Shown: positions 17,771-26,123 of the stretch, in pieces
Numbering within the stretch: position 1 is the first letter of the stretch
How the letters are laid out: the number at the start of each line of letters is the position of its first letter
Assembly (NCBI RefSeq): GCF_003641185.1
Contig: NZ_CP032757.1
Span: 2,356,001-2,420,000, forward strand
Direction of reading: 5' to 3'
From: Lactiplantibacillus pentosus
Lineage (GTDB): Bacteria; Bacillota; Bacilli; Lactobacillales; Lactobacillaceae
Length of the DNA: 64,000 nucleotides
Notes under the pieces: generated by a model
The model's database searches: none
The model's input: the letters and a program-made list of their open reading frames with translations, nothing else
Told to the model about the DNA's origin: nothing
Translations under genes and position numbers: made by a program

Positions 17771-18775
17771 TCACTCTCCTGCTTTAAATAATCGTTCTAT
17801 CTGTGCGGCAACCCGTCTATGAGTAAACGACAGTTGTGGCTGCATCTGCCAAGGGGACGCCTTCTCTGCTTGTTGACTGGTCCTTAACGACTGCCATTCA
17901 AATCTGACTAGCTGCCCAGGTACTAGCTGAACCAACATGCTGAGATCCTTTGGGACAACAACCCCGATAACCGGATATCCACCAGTCGTTTGTCGATCAG
18001 CTAATAAGATAATTGGCTGTCCACCACGCGGCACTTGAATGCCACCCATAACGGTTGCTTCAGACAGCATCTCCGGCAATTCACCAGTATCTATGCTATC
18101 TCCCTTCAACCGAATTCCCATTCGATTAGACGATTGACCGACAACATAGTCGTTTTGAACGAATGTTGCACAAGTTTCTTTTGAAAACCAGTCAGCTTGT
18201 GGTCCAGGAGTAATGTGGATCACCACGGGTTGTTTTGCCGACTGCACTGAATTTTTCATGGTAAGCGCCCACTGATCCTGATGATTAGGTAATGGTTTGG
18301 GCCAACAATCAGGTAGAATCGTTTGAAGATAGTCGCCACTTTCCAAACGCCGGCCGTGAAATCCACCAACATGCGACAAAACACTTGTTGACCGTGATTT
18401 CAGTACCGGTGCAACTTGGACGCCACCGTTGATTGCCATATACCCATAACGACCTGCTTTCAGTTGCCCAATTTCTAGCCGGTCTCCTCGTTCAACAGCT
18501 AATACAAAATTTTGGATAAGACTACCATTCAGCTTTGGGGTAACCAGGCCCCCTCCAAAGGCGATTACGTTAGGACTGGTAAATATTAGTGTGGGGCCGA
18601 TGATTGCATATTCAAGGACAGCTGCCTCTTTTGAGTTGCCAACCAAAATATTGGCCCGCATTGCGGCATTCTGATCCATACTCCCAGCAGTTGAGAATCC
18701 TGACGCCATGCCTAAATAGCGACCTTCATCTTGAACCGTGGTCAAAAAGCCACCGGATTCAACTCTAATCCCCAT
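17771..18775 (-). CDS. pxpC: 5-oxoprolinase subunit C (KipA/AHS2 family)
   Basis: 334-residue partner of PxpB. The biotin-dependent carboxyltransferase/allophanate hydrolase subunit 2 fold shows as GGFLTTVQDEGRYLGMASGFSTAGSMD in pieces at 7-34, a central GRYGYMAINGG and PRGGQPIILLADRQTTGGYP. With PxpA and PxpB it forms ATP-dependent 5-oxoprolinase. The same fold is one half of the carboxyltransferase domain of urea carboxylase, which matters because accB and accC follow. Located 3 bp after pxpB. Confidence 0.92.
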   Translation of the reverse strand: MGIRVESGGFLTTVQDEGRYLGMASGFSTAGSMDQNAAMRANILVGNSKEAAVLEYAIIGPTLIFTSPNVIAFGGGLVTPKLNGSLIQNFVLAVERGDRLEIGQLKAGRYGYMAINGGVQVAPVLKSRSTSVLSHVGGFHGRRLESGDYLQTILPDCWPKPLPNHQDQWALTMKNSVQSAKQPVVIHITPGPQADWFSKETCATFVQNDYVVGQSSNRMGIRLKGDSIDTGELPEMLSEATVMGGIQVPRGGQPIILLADRQTTGGYPVIGVVVPKDLSMLVQLVPGQLVRFEWQSLRTSQQAEKASPWQMQPQLSFTHRRVAAQIERLFKAGE

Positions 18776-18778
18776 AAT

Positions 18779-19492
18779 TCAACACCTCTGTTCAGTTAAG
18801 CTTAATTTTTGTGGATGCCGACGCCACTGCCAGTATTCTCGGGAACTAATTGCATCAAAATGAATGTAATCTCCCGCATGATAATAAATAACAGGTGTCC
18901 GATTGACATCGAATAACTGTACCGGCGTCTGACCAATTATCTGCCAGCCGCCCGGTGACTCAACAGGATACATCCCAGTTTGTGACCCGGCAATTCCTAC
19001 CGCACCAGCTGGTACAACTTTCCGAGGTGTTTCTAGTCGTGGGGTCGCAATCTCAGAGGCTAAACCACCCAGATAGACAAATCCAGGTAAGAATCCCAAC
19101 ATATAAATAAGATAATCAGGATGGCAATGGGCAGTAATCACTTCGCGCGTTGTTAAATGTGCATGTTCCGCAACAAATTCCAAATCCGGAGCAAAAGGAG
19201 TCTCATAACAAACGGGAATATGCAGAATATGCTTGGTTTTCGCGTCCTCAACAACAAGAGTTGACGCCGCATCATTGATAATTTGTGTTATCTGGGGCAT
19301 CGTCAACTGGTCTGACCTGTAAAACACCGTAAGCGTACGATACGCGGGTACCATCGCTTGAATACCGTCTGATATATATTTTTTCAACCGATTCATCAAT
19401 GCAAGTATGAATCGATTGATTTCAGGATCAATTCGGTTTGGCATCGTGATATTGACCGCTGACGCTCCTGCCGGAATAATTTTGTATTCCAT
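18779..19492 (-). CDS. pxpB: 5-oxoprolinase subunit B (KipI/AHS1 family)
   Basis: 237-residue first gene of the operon. It carries the AHS1 signature GFLPGFVYLGGL, the conserved TPRLETPRKVVPAGAVGIAG and the ESPGGWQIIGQTP end motif. Forms the catalytic B-C pair of 5-oxoprolinase; the B. subtilis homologue KipI was also described as an inhibitor of the sporulation kinase KinA, which has no counterpart in a non-sporulating lactobacillus. Start ATG 19492 follows AGGAGG by seven bases. Confidence 0.92.
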   Translation of the reverse strand: MEYKIIPAGASAVNITMPNRIDPEINRFILALMNRLKKYISDGIQAMVPAYRTLTVFYRSDQLTMPQITQIINDAASTLVVEDAKTKHILHIPVCYETPFAPDLEFVAEHAHLTTREVITAHCHPDYLIYMLGFLPGFVYLGGLASEIATPRLETPRKVVPAGAVGIAGSQTGMYPVESPGGWQIIGQTPVQLFDVNRTPVIYYHAGDYIHFDAISSREYWQWRRHPQKLSLTEQRC

Positions 19493-19674
19493 TCTCAATC
19501 CTCCTGTTAATTAGAAAATGATTAGAAGTTAGCTTAACACATTCCAAGCCAAACTCAAATTCATGACGATGATTTGAAACATTTTAGCTCTTGATTTTTA
19601 GTTTGAGTGACTAATATATCAATGCTTTTTTTGCAAATAACTTTAAGATATATAGTTTTTAACGTAAATCAGTT
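19493..19674 (-). promoter_or_regulatory. Upstream region of the pxp operon
   Basis: AT-rich 180-bp stretch between the gshF terminator and pxpB. A weak promoter can be drawn on the minus strand (TTGAGT, 16-bp gap, TAAGCT, about 19530-19557). An imperfect dyad CAAATTCAT...ATGATTTG lies just upstream and could be an operator. No regulator gene is in the operon. Confidence 0.35.
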
Positions 19675-19714
19675 AAAAAAATAACGGCTTATCAAAATTG
19701 ATAAACCGTTATTT
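19675..19714 (-). terminator. Intrinsic terminator of gshF
   Basis: On the minus strand AAATAACGGTTTATCAA and TTGATAAGCCGTTATTTTTTT form a long hairpin with T-run. It separates gshF from the pxp operon, so the two are probably independent transcripts. Confidence 0.88.
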
Positions 19715-19830
19715 CTATAATTGTTTTCTAATTTTACTTGTTTACTGATCTCTTTATCGTTCAATTGAGAAGATTATGCTTTATCTCTTCGGTTATAGAA
19801 TTCACTCAAAGCTTTTGGCTTTAACTAGAT

Positions 19831-22080
19831 CTACTCCGCAAACAACGTCTCCACCAACGTATCCGCTACCGGCCGCGCCGTCCCAAATGTTGGGAATAAG
19901 TGTGGATACAAGTATGGTGCGGCATGAATTCCCAGATAGACCGCCATTTCGGGATGCTCAGGCACTAATTCGGCGTATAGGTTGGGAATCATAACGTCCA
20001 CACCGGACACGGATAACTGTAAGTCCGCCACCAACTTTTCAACCGCTTCAATATACGATTGATGCATGTCATCAGTCGCATCGAGCACGTCTGCCCCATT
20101 CCCAAAGGTCGCATCTTCACGCAATAAAATCTGTGTTCCACGACTGACGACCGAGTCTAAATCAAGATGATAGGAAGCCAACCGATAACGTTCGATTGTC
20201 CCTAGTTGAAGTTCTGATTGTGGGTACTGGAAGGCAGGCCCACGCAGCGCCCGACCGTTTTTACGTGTGAGCAGTTCCTTAACAGTGGAACGGCCATCCC
20301 CCACGATGTTAGCGGGGAGCCGCTCAACAATCGCCTGAACGTGCCCACCAATGACTAAGAAACGATAGCTTGAAGCAACGACGACTTCTTCCGCCATTAC
20401 CGCACGCGTTTGCTCAAATAATTGCCGGACGACTTGTTCGAACAACTGCCGTTCTGGCATGATCCGGAAAACGACCACTTTATGCGTCGCATCCGCAGCT
20501 TTTAACACGATGCCGCCCGCTTGAACGTAGCGGTCATAGTCGTCGATTAGCTGGTTGGCCGAATGGTAAGTCTGTGAAGCGGGCACCTGCACCCCGTGTT
20601 CAGCTAAGACTTGTTTGGCGGCAGCTTTATGTTGCAAAACCGTCGTCAAGGCTTGTGGATTCAAATCAGTGCCGCTGCCATTGACCACCAGCCGTGATTG
20701 CCCGAGCTTCGTTAATCGTAAAATATTTGCGGACTCGTCGATCACATCGGCCTGAATACCACGTGTCAGTGCCGCCTGCACCACCTGTTGGCTGGAAATA
20801 TCCAGTCCAGTAAAGCCATCGAGTTCAAATGGCCGTTCAATTGCTGCTTCCTGATAGTTAGCTGCCTGTTGCAACGCCCAAGTTAACGGTTCTGATTCAC
20901 TGGCAATCCGCGCACTCGGCGTCTTTTTCGGATCGGTGACCCGTTGCTTTAACTGTTTCAACAACACGGCGTCATCATTCGGCAATCCATACGCTTTCAC
21001 GAAATCGGCCAGTGCATCTAAAACTTGCGCTGCCGGAATGGCCTGAGCACTGGCGGTCGTTGGGTTTTCAGCTAAAACCTGCTGAGTTAATTGGTCCGCC
21101 TGGGCATTGACTTGTGGTACCAGCTTGGTTGGCAAACCAGGCATCATCACGAAATAACTGGCCAATAGCCGCATCAACGCGATGGCATTGGCGTCGACCC
21201 CGTTAGCCTTGGTTGGATCCAGGTCAAGGCCACGGTATTCAACATAGTAGACCCCTTGGCGTGCCATCGTAGCTAACTGGCCATTACTGTGAAACCGAAC
21301 TGGACCATCGAAATCGTTCACAGATAACAACTGCTTTTGACGCACTGCAGCCGTTAATTTCGCAACGTAGCGGTCAATCGTCGTGTAGTCCCCAGTGACC
21401 GGTTGGTAACGCCCATCTGGATGCTGAACGCTACTGCGCCGTGGCCGCGTCTTGGTATCGGTCACAGCTAATCGCGGTGATGCTCCAAATAGATACTGAA
21501 TCAGCCAGTTCATCCGCACAAAGCCTTGTGCGACTTTCAAATAAATCGCGTTGCGAAAATCGACGTAACTATGATATTGCTGATGAAAGACTTCGGTATA
21601 CAGCCGCGTAAATAGTTGCTCATTGAGGCTCAAATTCACGTGCGTCCCAGTCGTCAGTAGTTTCTGGAGGTCCGTCTGCTGAGCCAAGTCACGGCGGTGC
21701 TGGTAACTCGTTTGGTCAACATCCGCCAGTTGAATCGTCGATAAGTCTTCCGGCAAAACTGGTGTACTTGACAGCGGCCAGAGCTGTTCATCAGCCGCTA
21801 ATGTCCGGCGAGCGGCCATGTTTAGCCCGTTCAAGTCGGCCATCAACGTTGGAATCGTGTGCCGAACGGGTGTGACCATTTTTAACGTGCTAGCCGCAAA
21901 GCCCGGCCGCAATTGCCGATTTTGCTGAGGATTGCCAAACTTCTGCGGATGTGGCGTGGTCGCGAGGTGGCCCTGGCGATCAACACGCTGCATCGTGACT
22001 TCCAGCCCGAGGTTCGTCTGATGAACGAGCGGGACCAAATGATACTGAACAATTGCTTTACCAACTGCATCTAATTCCAT
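19831..22080 (-). CDS. gshF: Bifunctional glutamate--cysteine ligase/glutathione synthetase (GshAB)
   Basis: Fusion enzyme that makes glutathione from Glu, Cys and Gly in two ATP-driven steps. 749 residues, the usual GshF length. The N-terminal ligase domain (1-430) has HVNLSLN and GVYYVEYRGLDLDP. The C-terminal ATP-grasp domain (about 480-749) has GGIVLKAADATHKVVVFRI and YRFLVIGGHVQAIVERLPAN. The latter resembles cyanophycin synthetase/D-Ala ligases rather than classical GshB, as is known for GshF. ATG 22080 with AAGGA nine bases upstream. Lies beside the 5-oxoprolinase operon. Confidence 0.93.
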   Translation of the reverse strand: MELDAVGKAIVQYHLVPLVHQTNLGLEVTMQRVDRQGHLATTPHPQKFGNPQQNRQLRPGFAASTLKMVTPVRHTIPTLMADLNGLNMAARRTLAADEQLWPLSSTPVLPEDLSTIQLADVDQTSYQHRRDLAQQTDLQKLLTTGTHVNLSLNEQLFTRLYTEVFHQQYHSYVDFRNAIYLKVAQGFVRMNWLIQYLFGASPRLAVTDTKTRPRRSSVQHPDGRYQPVTGDYTTIDRYVAKLTAAVRQKQLLSVNDFDGPVRFHSNGQLATMARQGVYYVEYRGLDLDPTKANGVDANAIALMRLLASYFVMMPGLPTKLVPQVNAQADQLTQQVLAENPTTASAQAIPAAQVLDALADFVKAYGLPNDDAVLLKQLKQRVTDPKKTPSARIASESEPLTWALQQAANYQEAAIERPFELDGFTGLDISSQQVVQAALTRGIQADVIDESANILRLTKLGQSRLVVNGSGTDLNPQALTTVLQHKAAAKQVLAEHGVQVPASQTYHSANQLIDDYDRYVQAGGIVLKAADATHKVVVFRIMPERQLFEQVVRQLFEQTRAVMAEEVVVASSYRFLVIGGHVQAIVERLPANIVGDGRSTVKELLTRKNGRALRGPAFQYPQSELQLGTIERYRLASYHLDLDSVVSRGTQILLREDATFGNGADVLDATDDMHQSYIEAVEKLVADLQLSVSGVDVMIPNLYAELVPEHPEMAVYLGIHAAPYLYPHLFPTFGTARPVADTLVETLFAE

Positions 22081-22121
22081 AATGATCAATCCTTATTTTT
22101 TATTTAGTCTTCTAAACCTAT

Positions 22122-22367
22122 GCGCATTGTGCGAGTTAATCTTCGTAATTGATGATTAAAACGTGCCAGTAGCTGGTTTACCGTTAGTCAGTCGAGTCTA
22201 TTTCCTAATCCAACTTTCAGGGCTGCCGACAACGCTAAAACGAGGCGGCATCGATTGAAACTCACGTAGCACCCCACTGCTCCCAGCGGGTCCAAACTGG
22301 CGGGTTTGGTGCTTAAGAACTGGCGCGTTTAATCATCTTTATTGTCATATCATAATCAACACAACAC
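22122..22367 (-). repeat. Dispersed palindrome-ended element, short copy G (deletion derivative)
   Basis: 246-bp element between gshF and rarA. The ends are inverted: GCGCATTGTGCGAGTTAAT and GATGATTAAAACG on the left, GATGATTAAACGCG and TTGTGTTGAT on the right (minus strand). Inside, 22218-22280 matches the R module of copies C and D (GACAACGCT...TGAAACTCACG...CCCACTGC). From 22281 on it matches the outer end of the L module of copy A (CCCAGCGGGTC...CTGGCGGG...GCTTAA). The whole middle is missing. Confidence 0.8.
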
Positions 22368-22443
22368 GTAAACCTATTATTCGGTGTCGGTCACTGTAAA
22401 TGCTATAATAGTTGGGACTAGTTTTGCAAGGAGGAATTACACG

Positions 22444-23724
22444 ATGCAACAACCATTAGCTTATCGCATGCGTCCGAAAACACTTGAAGACGTTGTCGGT
22501 CAGCAACAATTGGTCGGTCCGGGCAAAATCATTGCGCGGATGGTTAAAGCCAAACGGTTATCATCCATGATTTTGTACGGGCCACCGGGTACCGGCAAGA
22601 CGAGTATCGCCAGCGCAATTGCGGGCTCGACTAAGTACGCCTTCCGAATGCTCAACGCGGCGACCGATAGTAAAAAGCAACTCCAAATCGTCGCCGAAGA
22701 GGCTAAAATGAGCGGGACTGTAATCTTGCTGCTTGATGAAATCCACCGACTCGATAAAACCAAACAAGACTTTTTATTGCCCCACTTAGAAAGTGGCCGC
22801 ATCATTTTGATTGGTGCCACGACTGAAAATCCCTACATCAGTATCAATCCGGCGATTCGCAGTCGGACGCAGATTTTTCAAGTCTTCCCACTGACCGCTG
22901 ACGATATCCAGCACGCAATTGAACGGGCGCTCGCTGACAAAACTAACGGTCTCGGTAATTATCAAGTGGATCTGGATCCCGCTGCCATGCATCATCTCTG
23001 CACGGCCACCAATGGTGATTTACGGAGTGCGCTTAACGGACTGGAACTCGCGGTACTTTCTTCGACCCCAGCTGAGGATGGGACGATCACCATTTCGCAA
23101 GCCACAATTGAAGAATGTTTACAGAAAAAGGCCCTTTCAGCTGACAAAGATGGCGACGCCCACTACGATGTCATCTCCGCTTTTCAAAAATCGATTCGTG
23201 GGTCGGACGTCAATGCAGCCTTACATTATCTCGCCCGGTTGGTGGAAGCCGGTGACTTAAAGAGTATCATGCGCCGCCTGATGGTCATCGCATATGAGGA
23301 CATTGGTCTAGCAAATCCAGCCGCATGCGCCCACACCGTCTCCGCTGTTCAAGCCGCTGACCAACTGGGCTTTCCGGAAGCACGCATTCCACTAGCCGAC
23401 GCGGTCATCGAGCTGGCTTTATCGCCGAAGTCCAATTCTGGAATCAGTGCAATTGATGCCGCTTTGACGACGGTTCGCAACGGACACTTCGGTGATATTC
23501 CAGACGACATCAAGGACGCACATTATCAAGGGGCGGCTAAGCTCGGTCACGGGGTCGGCTATGATTTTCCCCACGACCACCCCGGAGACTGGGTCGCGCA
23601 ACAGTACTTACCAGACGCGATCAAGTCTGACCAGTACTACGAACCGAAAACGAATGGTCGCTACGAAACTGCCCTCGCCCAGCAATACGAAAAATTATTA
23701 AAAGCCAACGCACGAAACCGCTAA
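22444..23724 (+). CDS. rarA: Replication-associated recombination protein A (RarA/MgsA)
   Basis: AAA+ ATPase of the clamp-loader family that acts at stalled replication forks. 426 residues. Walker A GPPGTGKTS (about 46-54), Walker B LLDEIHR, sensor GATTENPYISI, and the C-terminal tetramerisation region with YEDIGLANP. The start ATG 22444 follows AAGGAGG; an upstream in-frame ATG at 22384 has no such site. The gene order rarA - ncRNA - usp is characteristic of lactobacilli. Confidence 0.95.
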   Translation: MQQPLAYRMRPKTLEDVVGQQQLVGPGKIIARMVKAKRLSSMILYGPPGTGKTSIASAIAGSTKYAFRMLNAATDSKKQLQIVAEEAKMSGTVILLLDEIHRLDKTKQDFLLPHLESGRIILIGATTENPYISINPAIRSRTQIFQVFPLTADDIQHAIERALADKTNGLGNYQVDLDPAAMHHLCTATNGDLRSALNGLELAVLSSTPAEDGTITISQATIEECLQKKALSADKDGDAHYDVISAFQKSIRGSDVNAALHYLARLVEAGDLKSIMRRLMVIAYEDIGLANPAACAHTVSAVQAADQLGFPEARIPLADAVIELALSPKSNSGISAIDAALTTVRNGHFGDIPDDIKDAHYQGAAKLGHGVGYDFPHDHPGDWVAQQYLPDAIKSDQYYEPKTNGRYETALAQQYEKLLKANARNR

Positions 23725-23747
23725 CAATCGCGAAGCTGTGCTTATAA

Positions 23748-23776
23748 TTGCAACTTTTATTTTTATATGCTAGACT
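23748..23776 (+). promoter_or_regulatory. Promoter of the 6S/Lacto-usp RNA
   Basis: TTGCAA (23748-23753), 17-bp spacer, TAGACT (23771-23776) preceded by TGC, an extended -10. Predicted start near 23783, just where the folded RNA begins. Confidence 0.6.
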
Positions 23777-23782
23777 AAGAGT

Positions 23783-24018
23783 CGAAATTACTAAGGTGTG
23801 CGCATTGCTCTAAACAAAGTGTTGCCGAACAATTAATACTACTTTGGGATGTCCGTTAGCTAATCCCATAACATGCCTTATCCTTTGGTAGTTAGCGGAT
23901 TAGTCAGAACGTCCCACCTGCCTTGAAGCGGGTCAATACTGAAGGGCGATTAACGGCACCACTAGTTTTTCCGGAAGTTTACTTCCGTCGGTCAGGACTT
24001 GTCCTGGCCCTTTTTTTA
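23783..24018 (+). ncRNA. ssrS: Probable 6S RNA (Lacto-usp motif)
   Basis: About 235-nt structured, non-coding region with promoter and terminator. Helices read directly: AGTGTTGCCG (23818-23827) with CGGCACCACT (23954-23963, one mismatch), TGGGATGT (23845-23852) with ACGTCCCA (23909-23916), TCCGTTAGC with GTTAGCGGA (two G-U pairs). They frame a large central open region, as 6S RNA needs to mimic an open promoter. GGTCAGGAC/GTCCTGGCC plus T-run ends it. Known context: the Lacto-usp motif lies between rarA and a usp gene and has been proposed to be 6S RNA. Identity is from structure and location, not from a covariance search. Confidence 0.78.
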
Positions 24019-24170
24019 TTCGCAATTTTATGCGGCAACTAACTTCACCAACTAACCGGTTGGTTCGCTGACGGTCCAATCTGCGCCCGGCATTTCATCC
24101 CCTGCGTTGCAGTTGTCTTCCGTTCTGGAATCCGCTAAAATAAAACCATCATCACTATTGGAGGCACATT

Positions 24171-24455
24171 TTGATTACTTTACTGCTCGTCCTGTACACC
24201 CTAATTGCCGGGTGGCTCAGCTACTACTTACTGACCCATCAGTCACGGCCGTTTCTATTTTTTGACCCAAATAAGGCACCCACCATCAAACACGTCGCCC
24301 GTTATGGTGGTAGTTTGATGTTACTCGTTACACTCGGCTGCCTGGTCGCCATTTTTGTCCAAACGACGATGTTGATTGCCATTGTATTGGCAAGTGGGTC
24401 GCTGATTATGATGGCCATTGCACTAATTTTGGTCAGTTTTATGCAAATCTCATAG
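24171..24455 (+). CDS. Small membrane protein, 94 residues
   Basis: I do not recognise a named family. Three hydrophobic segments (about 2-20, 43-66, 68-92) with a short polar loop RPFLFFDPNKAPTIKH between the first two. TTG start at 24171 with GGAGG six bases upstream; no in-frame ATG would keep the first membrane segment. It lies between the 6S-like RNA and the universal stress protein gene, both on the same strand, and may be co-transcribed with the latter. Confidence 0.72.
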   Translation: MITLLLVLYTLIAGWLSYYLLTHQSRPFLFFDPNKAPTIKHVARYGGSLMLLVTLGCLVAIFVQTTMLIAIVLASGSLIMMAIALILVSFMQIS

Positions 24456-24518
24456 AAAACGCTTTTTATTTTTTACGAAAACCTTTACAATATAGTTATA
24501 AAGTAATGAGGGGTGAGA

Positions 24519-25004
24519 ATGATGTTACAACAATACCAACACATTTTAGTTCCTGTTGATGGTTCCTATGAAGCGGAATTAGCATTTAAGAAGGCGGTCG
24601 CGGTCGCGAAACGGAACGGCCCTAACGCTTCCGTTCACATGGTGCACGTGGTTGACACCCGGGCATTCCAAAACATTTCTAGTTTTGATACGACCATGGT
24701 TGAACAAGTTACGGATACCGCACAAAAGACACTGGACAAGTATGTTGCTGAGGCTAAAGCGGACGGCTTAGATAACGTCGATTACTCCATTGAGTATGGC
24801 GCACCAAAGACGATTATCGCACGGGACGTTCCTAAGGACATGGGCATTGACTTAATCATGATTGGCGCCACCGGTTTAAATGCCGTTGAACGCTTATTGA
24901 TTGGTTCCGTCACTGAATATGTTACCCGGATGGCTGTTTGTGACGTGCTCGTGGTTCGGACTGACTTAGAAAATAAGCCTGCACCAAAACCTAAGAAGAA
25001 ATAA
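24519..25004 (+). CDS. Universal stress protein UspA family
   Basis: Single Usp domain of about 161 residues, cytosolic. ATP-binding signature is complete: GATGLNAVERLLIGSVTEYV (G-2x-G-9x-G-S/T), and the first strand HILVPVDGS is typical. Ends with a Lys/Pro tail. GAGGGG precedes two adjacent ATG codons (24519, 24522); either may be used. Downstream of the 6S-like RNA, followed by a terminator. Confidence 0.93.
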   Translation: MMLQQYQHILVPVDGSYEAELAFKKAVAVAKRNGPNASVHMVHVVDTRAFQNISSFDTTMVEQVTDTAQKTLDKYVAEAKADGLDNVDYSIEYGAPKTIIARDVPKDMGIDLIMIGATGLNAVERLLIGSVTEYVTRMAVCDVLVVRTDLENKPAPKPKKK

Positions 25005-25022
25005 GCTTTATTAATCATGATC

Positions 25023-25060
25023 GACGCGCTAAAGGCTGAAAAGTCTTGGCGCGTCTTTTT
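25023..25060 (+). terminator. Intrinsic terminator of the usp gene
   Basis: GACGCGC and GCGCGTC form the stem with flanking AA/TT pairs, followed by TTTTT. Confidence 0.88.
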
Positions 25061-25124
25061 GTGCTTGATCGCCTTAAGTTACACAGGATTTCAAAGTCCC
25101 CTTGATTGTCGTCTATCATGTCGA

Positions 25125-25973
25125 CGCGTTGTGCTAGTTATTCCTTAGCAGTAAAGATGATTAAATCATGCTATTTTCTAAGTTCAAGTGCTGCCAGCTG
25201 AAACTCGCTGGAAACGGTGCGAGTTACTGGAAACTTGCTGTTGTAGGTTCGTCCCAAGCCGGCTTTCAGGCATTCTGGGCCTTGCCCAGAACACCTTCCA
25301 GCCTGGATTGCATTCGAAAGGCAGACATGTGTGGACTCAACTTTTTGTTGGATTGTTCGTTGATTCTTGGCAAACAGTCATTTGACATTCAACTGTCAGA
25401 CTTGTTCTCAATGATAGCTAAACTTTCTTCCCGGGTTTTAAATCATCGAATCATTGGGTTCACTGGACTTGCCATAACTTTCTTTGGTCGGCCTGAGATA
25501 GCAAAGTTTCGAACGATAAACGAGGACAATTTTATCGACTAATTTCAAGACCAGTTGCCATTTGGATTAGCGAGTAACATTTAGGAAATCTTCCAGTACA
25601 TAAATACTATAGAGCATCACAGTTTCCGCTTAATCATTTGCCTGAAGAACTAGGCACTTAAGATTCAGTGGTCAATTGCACCAAGATAAGTGGCCGTTCA
25701 TCCGCCATTCGAGCGACTTCCCGACTGGAGGGGCTGGCTGACAATGCTCAAGGGCGAAATTCTTCTTGTCCGGGTGAATCTCCCGGGCTAGAAGAAGACT
25801 CGTATTTGAAATTGCGCAGTGATTTTCTGCGTGAGTTCAAATCGATGTCCGCCCTGTTCCAGCGTTGTCAGCCGGCCCTGGAAGTCGGAATAAGGAGATC
25901 ACCGGCAGACGAACAGCAATCCAAAACAGCATGATTTAATCATGACTCATGACAAATTAACTAACACAATGCG
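25125..25973 (+). repeat. Dispersed palindrome-ended element, copy B (best-preserved ends)
   Basis: 849-bp gene-free element. Both terminal palindromes are intact: ATGATTAAATCAT (25157-25169) and ATGATTTAATCAT (25931-25943). The outer arms CGCGTTGTGCTAGTTA (25125-25140) and, reversed, CGCATTGTGTTAGTTAAT (25956-25973) form the terminal inverted repeat. L module 25170-25330 (short form), AT-rich middle 25331-25660, R module 25661-25930 with two strong hairpins (TTCTTCT...AGAAGAA; ATTTGAA...TTCAAAT around GCGCAG). The open frames inside lack ribosome sites and are not called genes. Confidence 0.88.
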
Positions 25974-26034
25974 TGATGTTGACTGGGAGATAACATCGTG
26001 AGAATGTCGCCATTGTCGGCTACTCACAAGGCAC

Positions 26035-26112
26035 AAAAAAGCCAGCTAACGACGCCGGCACTCATAGAAAGAGAGAATCCCTCCTACTAGGCTGGTCTAG
26101 CGTTAGCTGGCT
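26035..26112 (-). terminator. Terminator of the XRE/TPR regulator gene
   Basis: On the minus strand GAGCCAGCTAACG and CGTTAGCTGGC form an 11-bp outer stem around a long imperfect loop, followed by TTTTTT. Confidence 0.8.
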
Positions 26113-26123
26113 CATACCGCGAA

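Noticed and set aside
25125..25973. IS element with a transposase
   Set aside because: No copy contains an ORF of transposase size or with a DDE or tyrosine recombinase motif.
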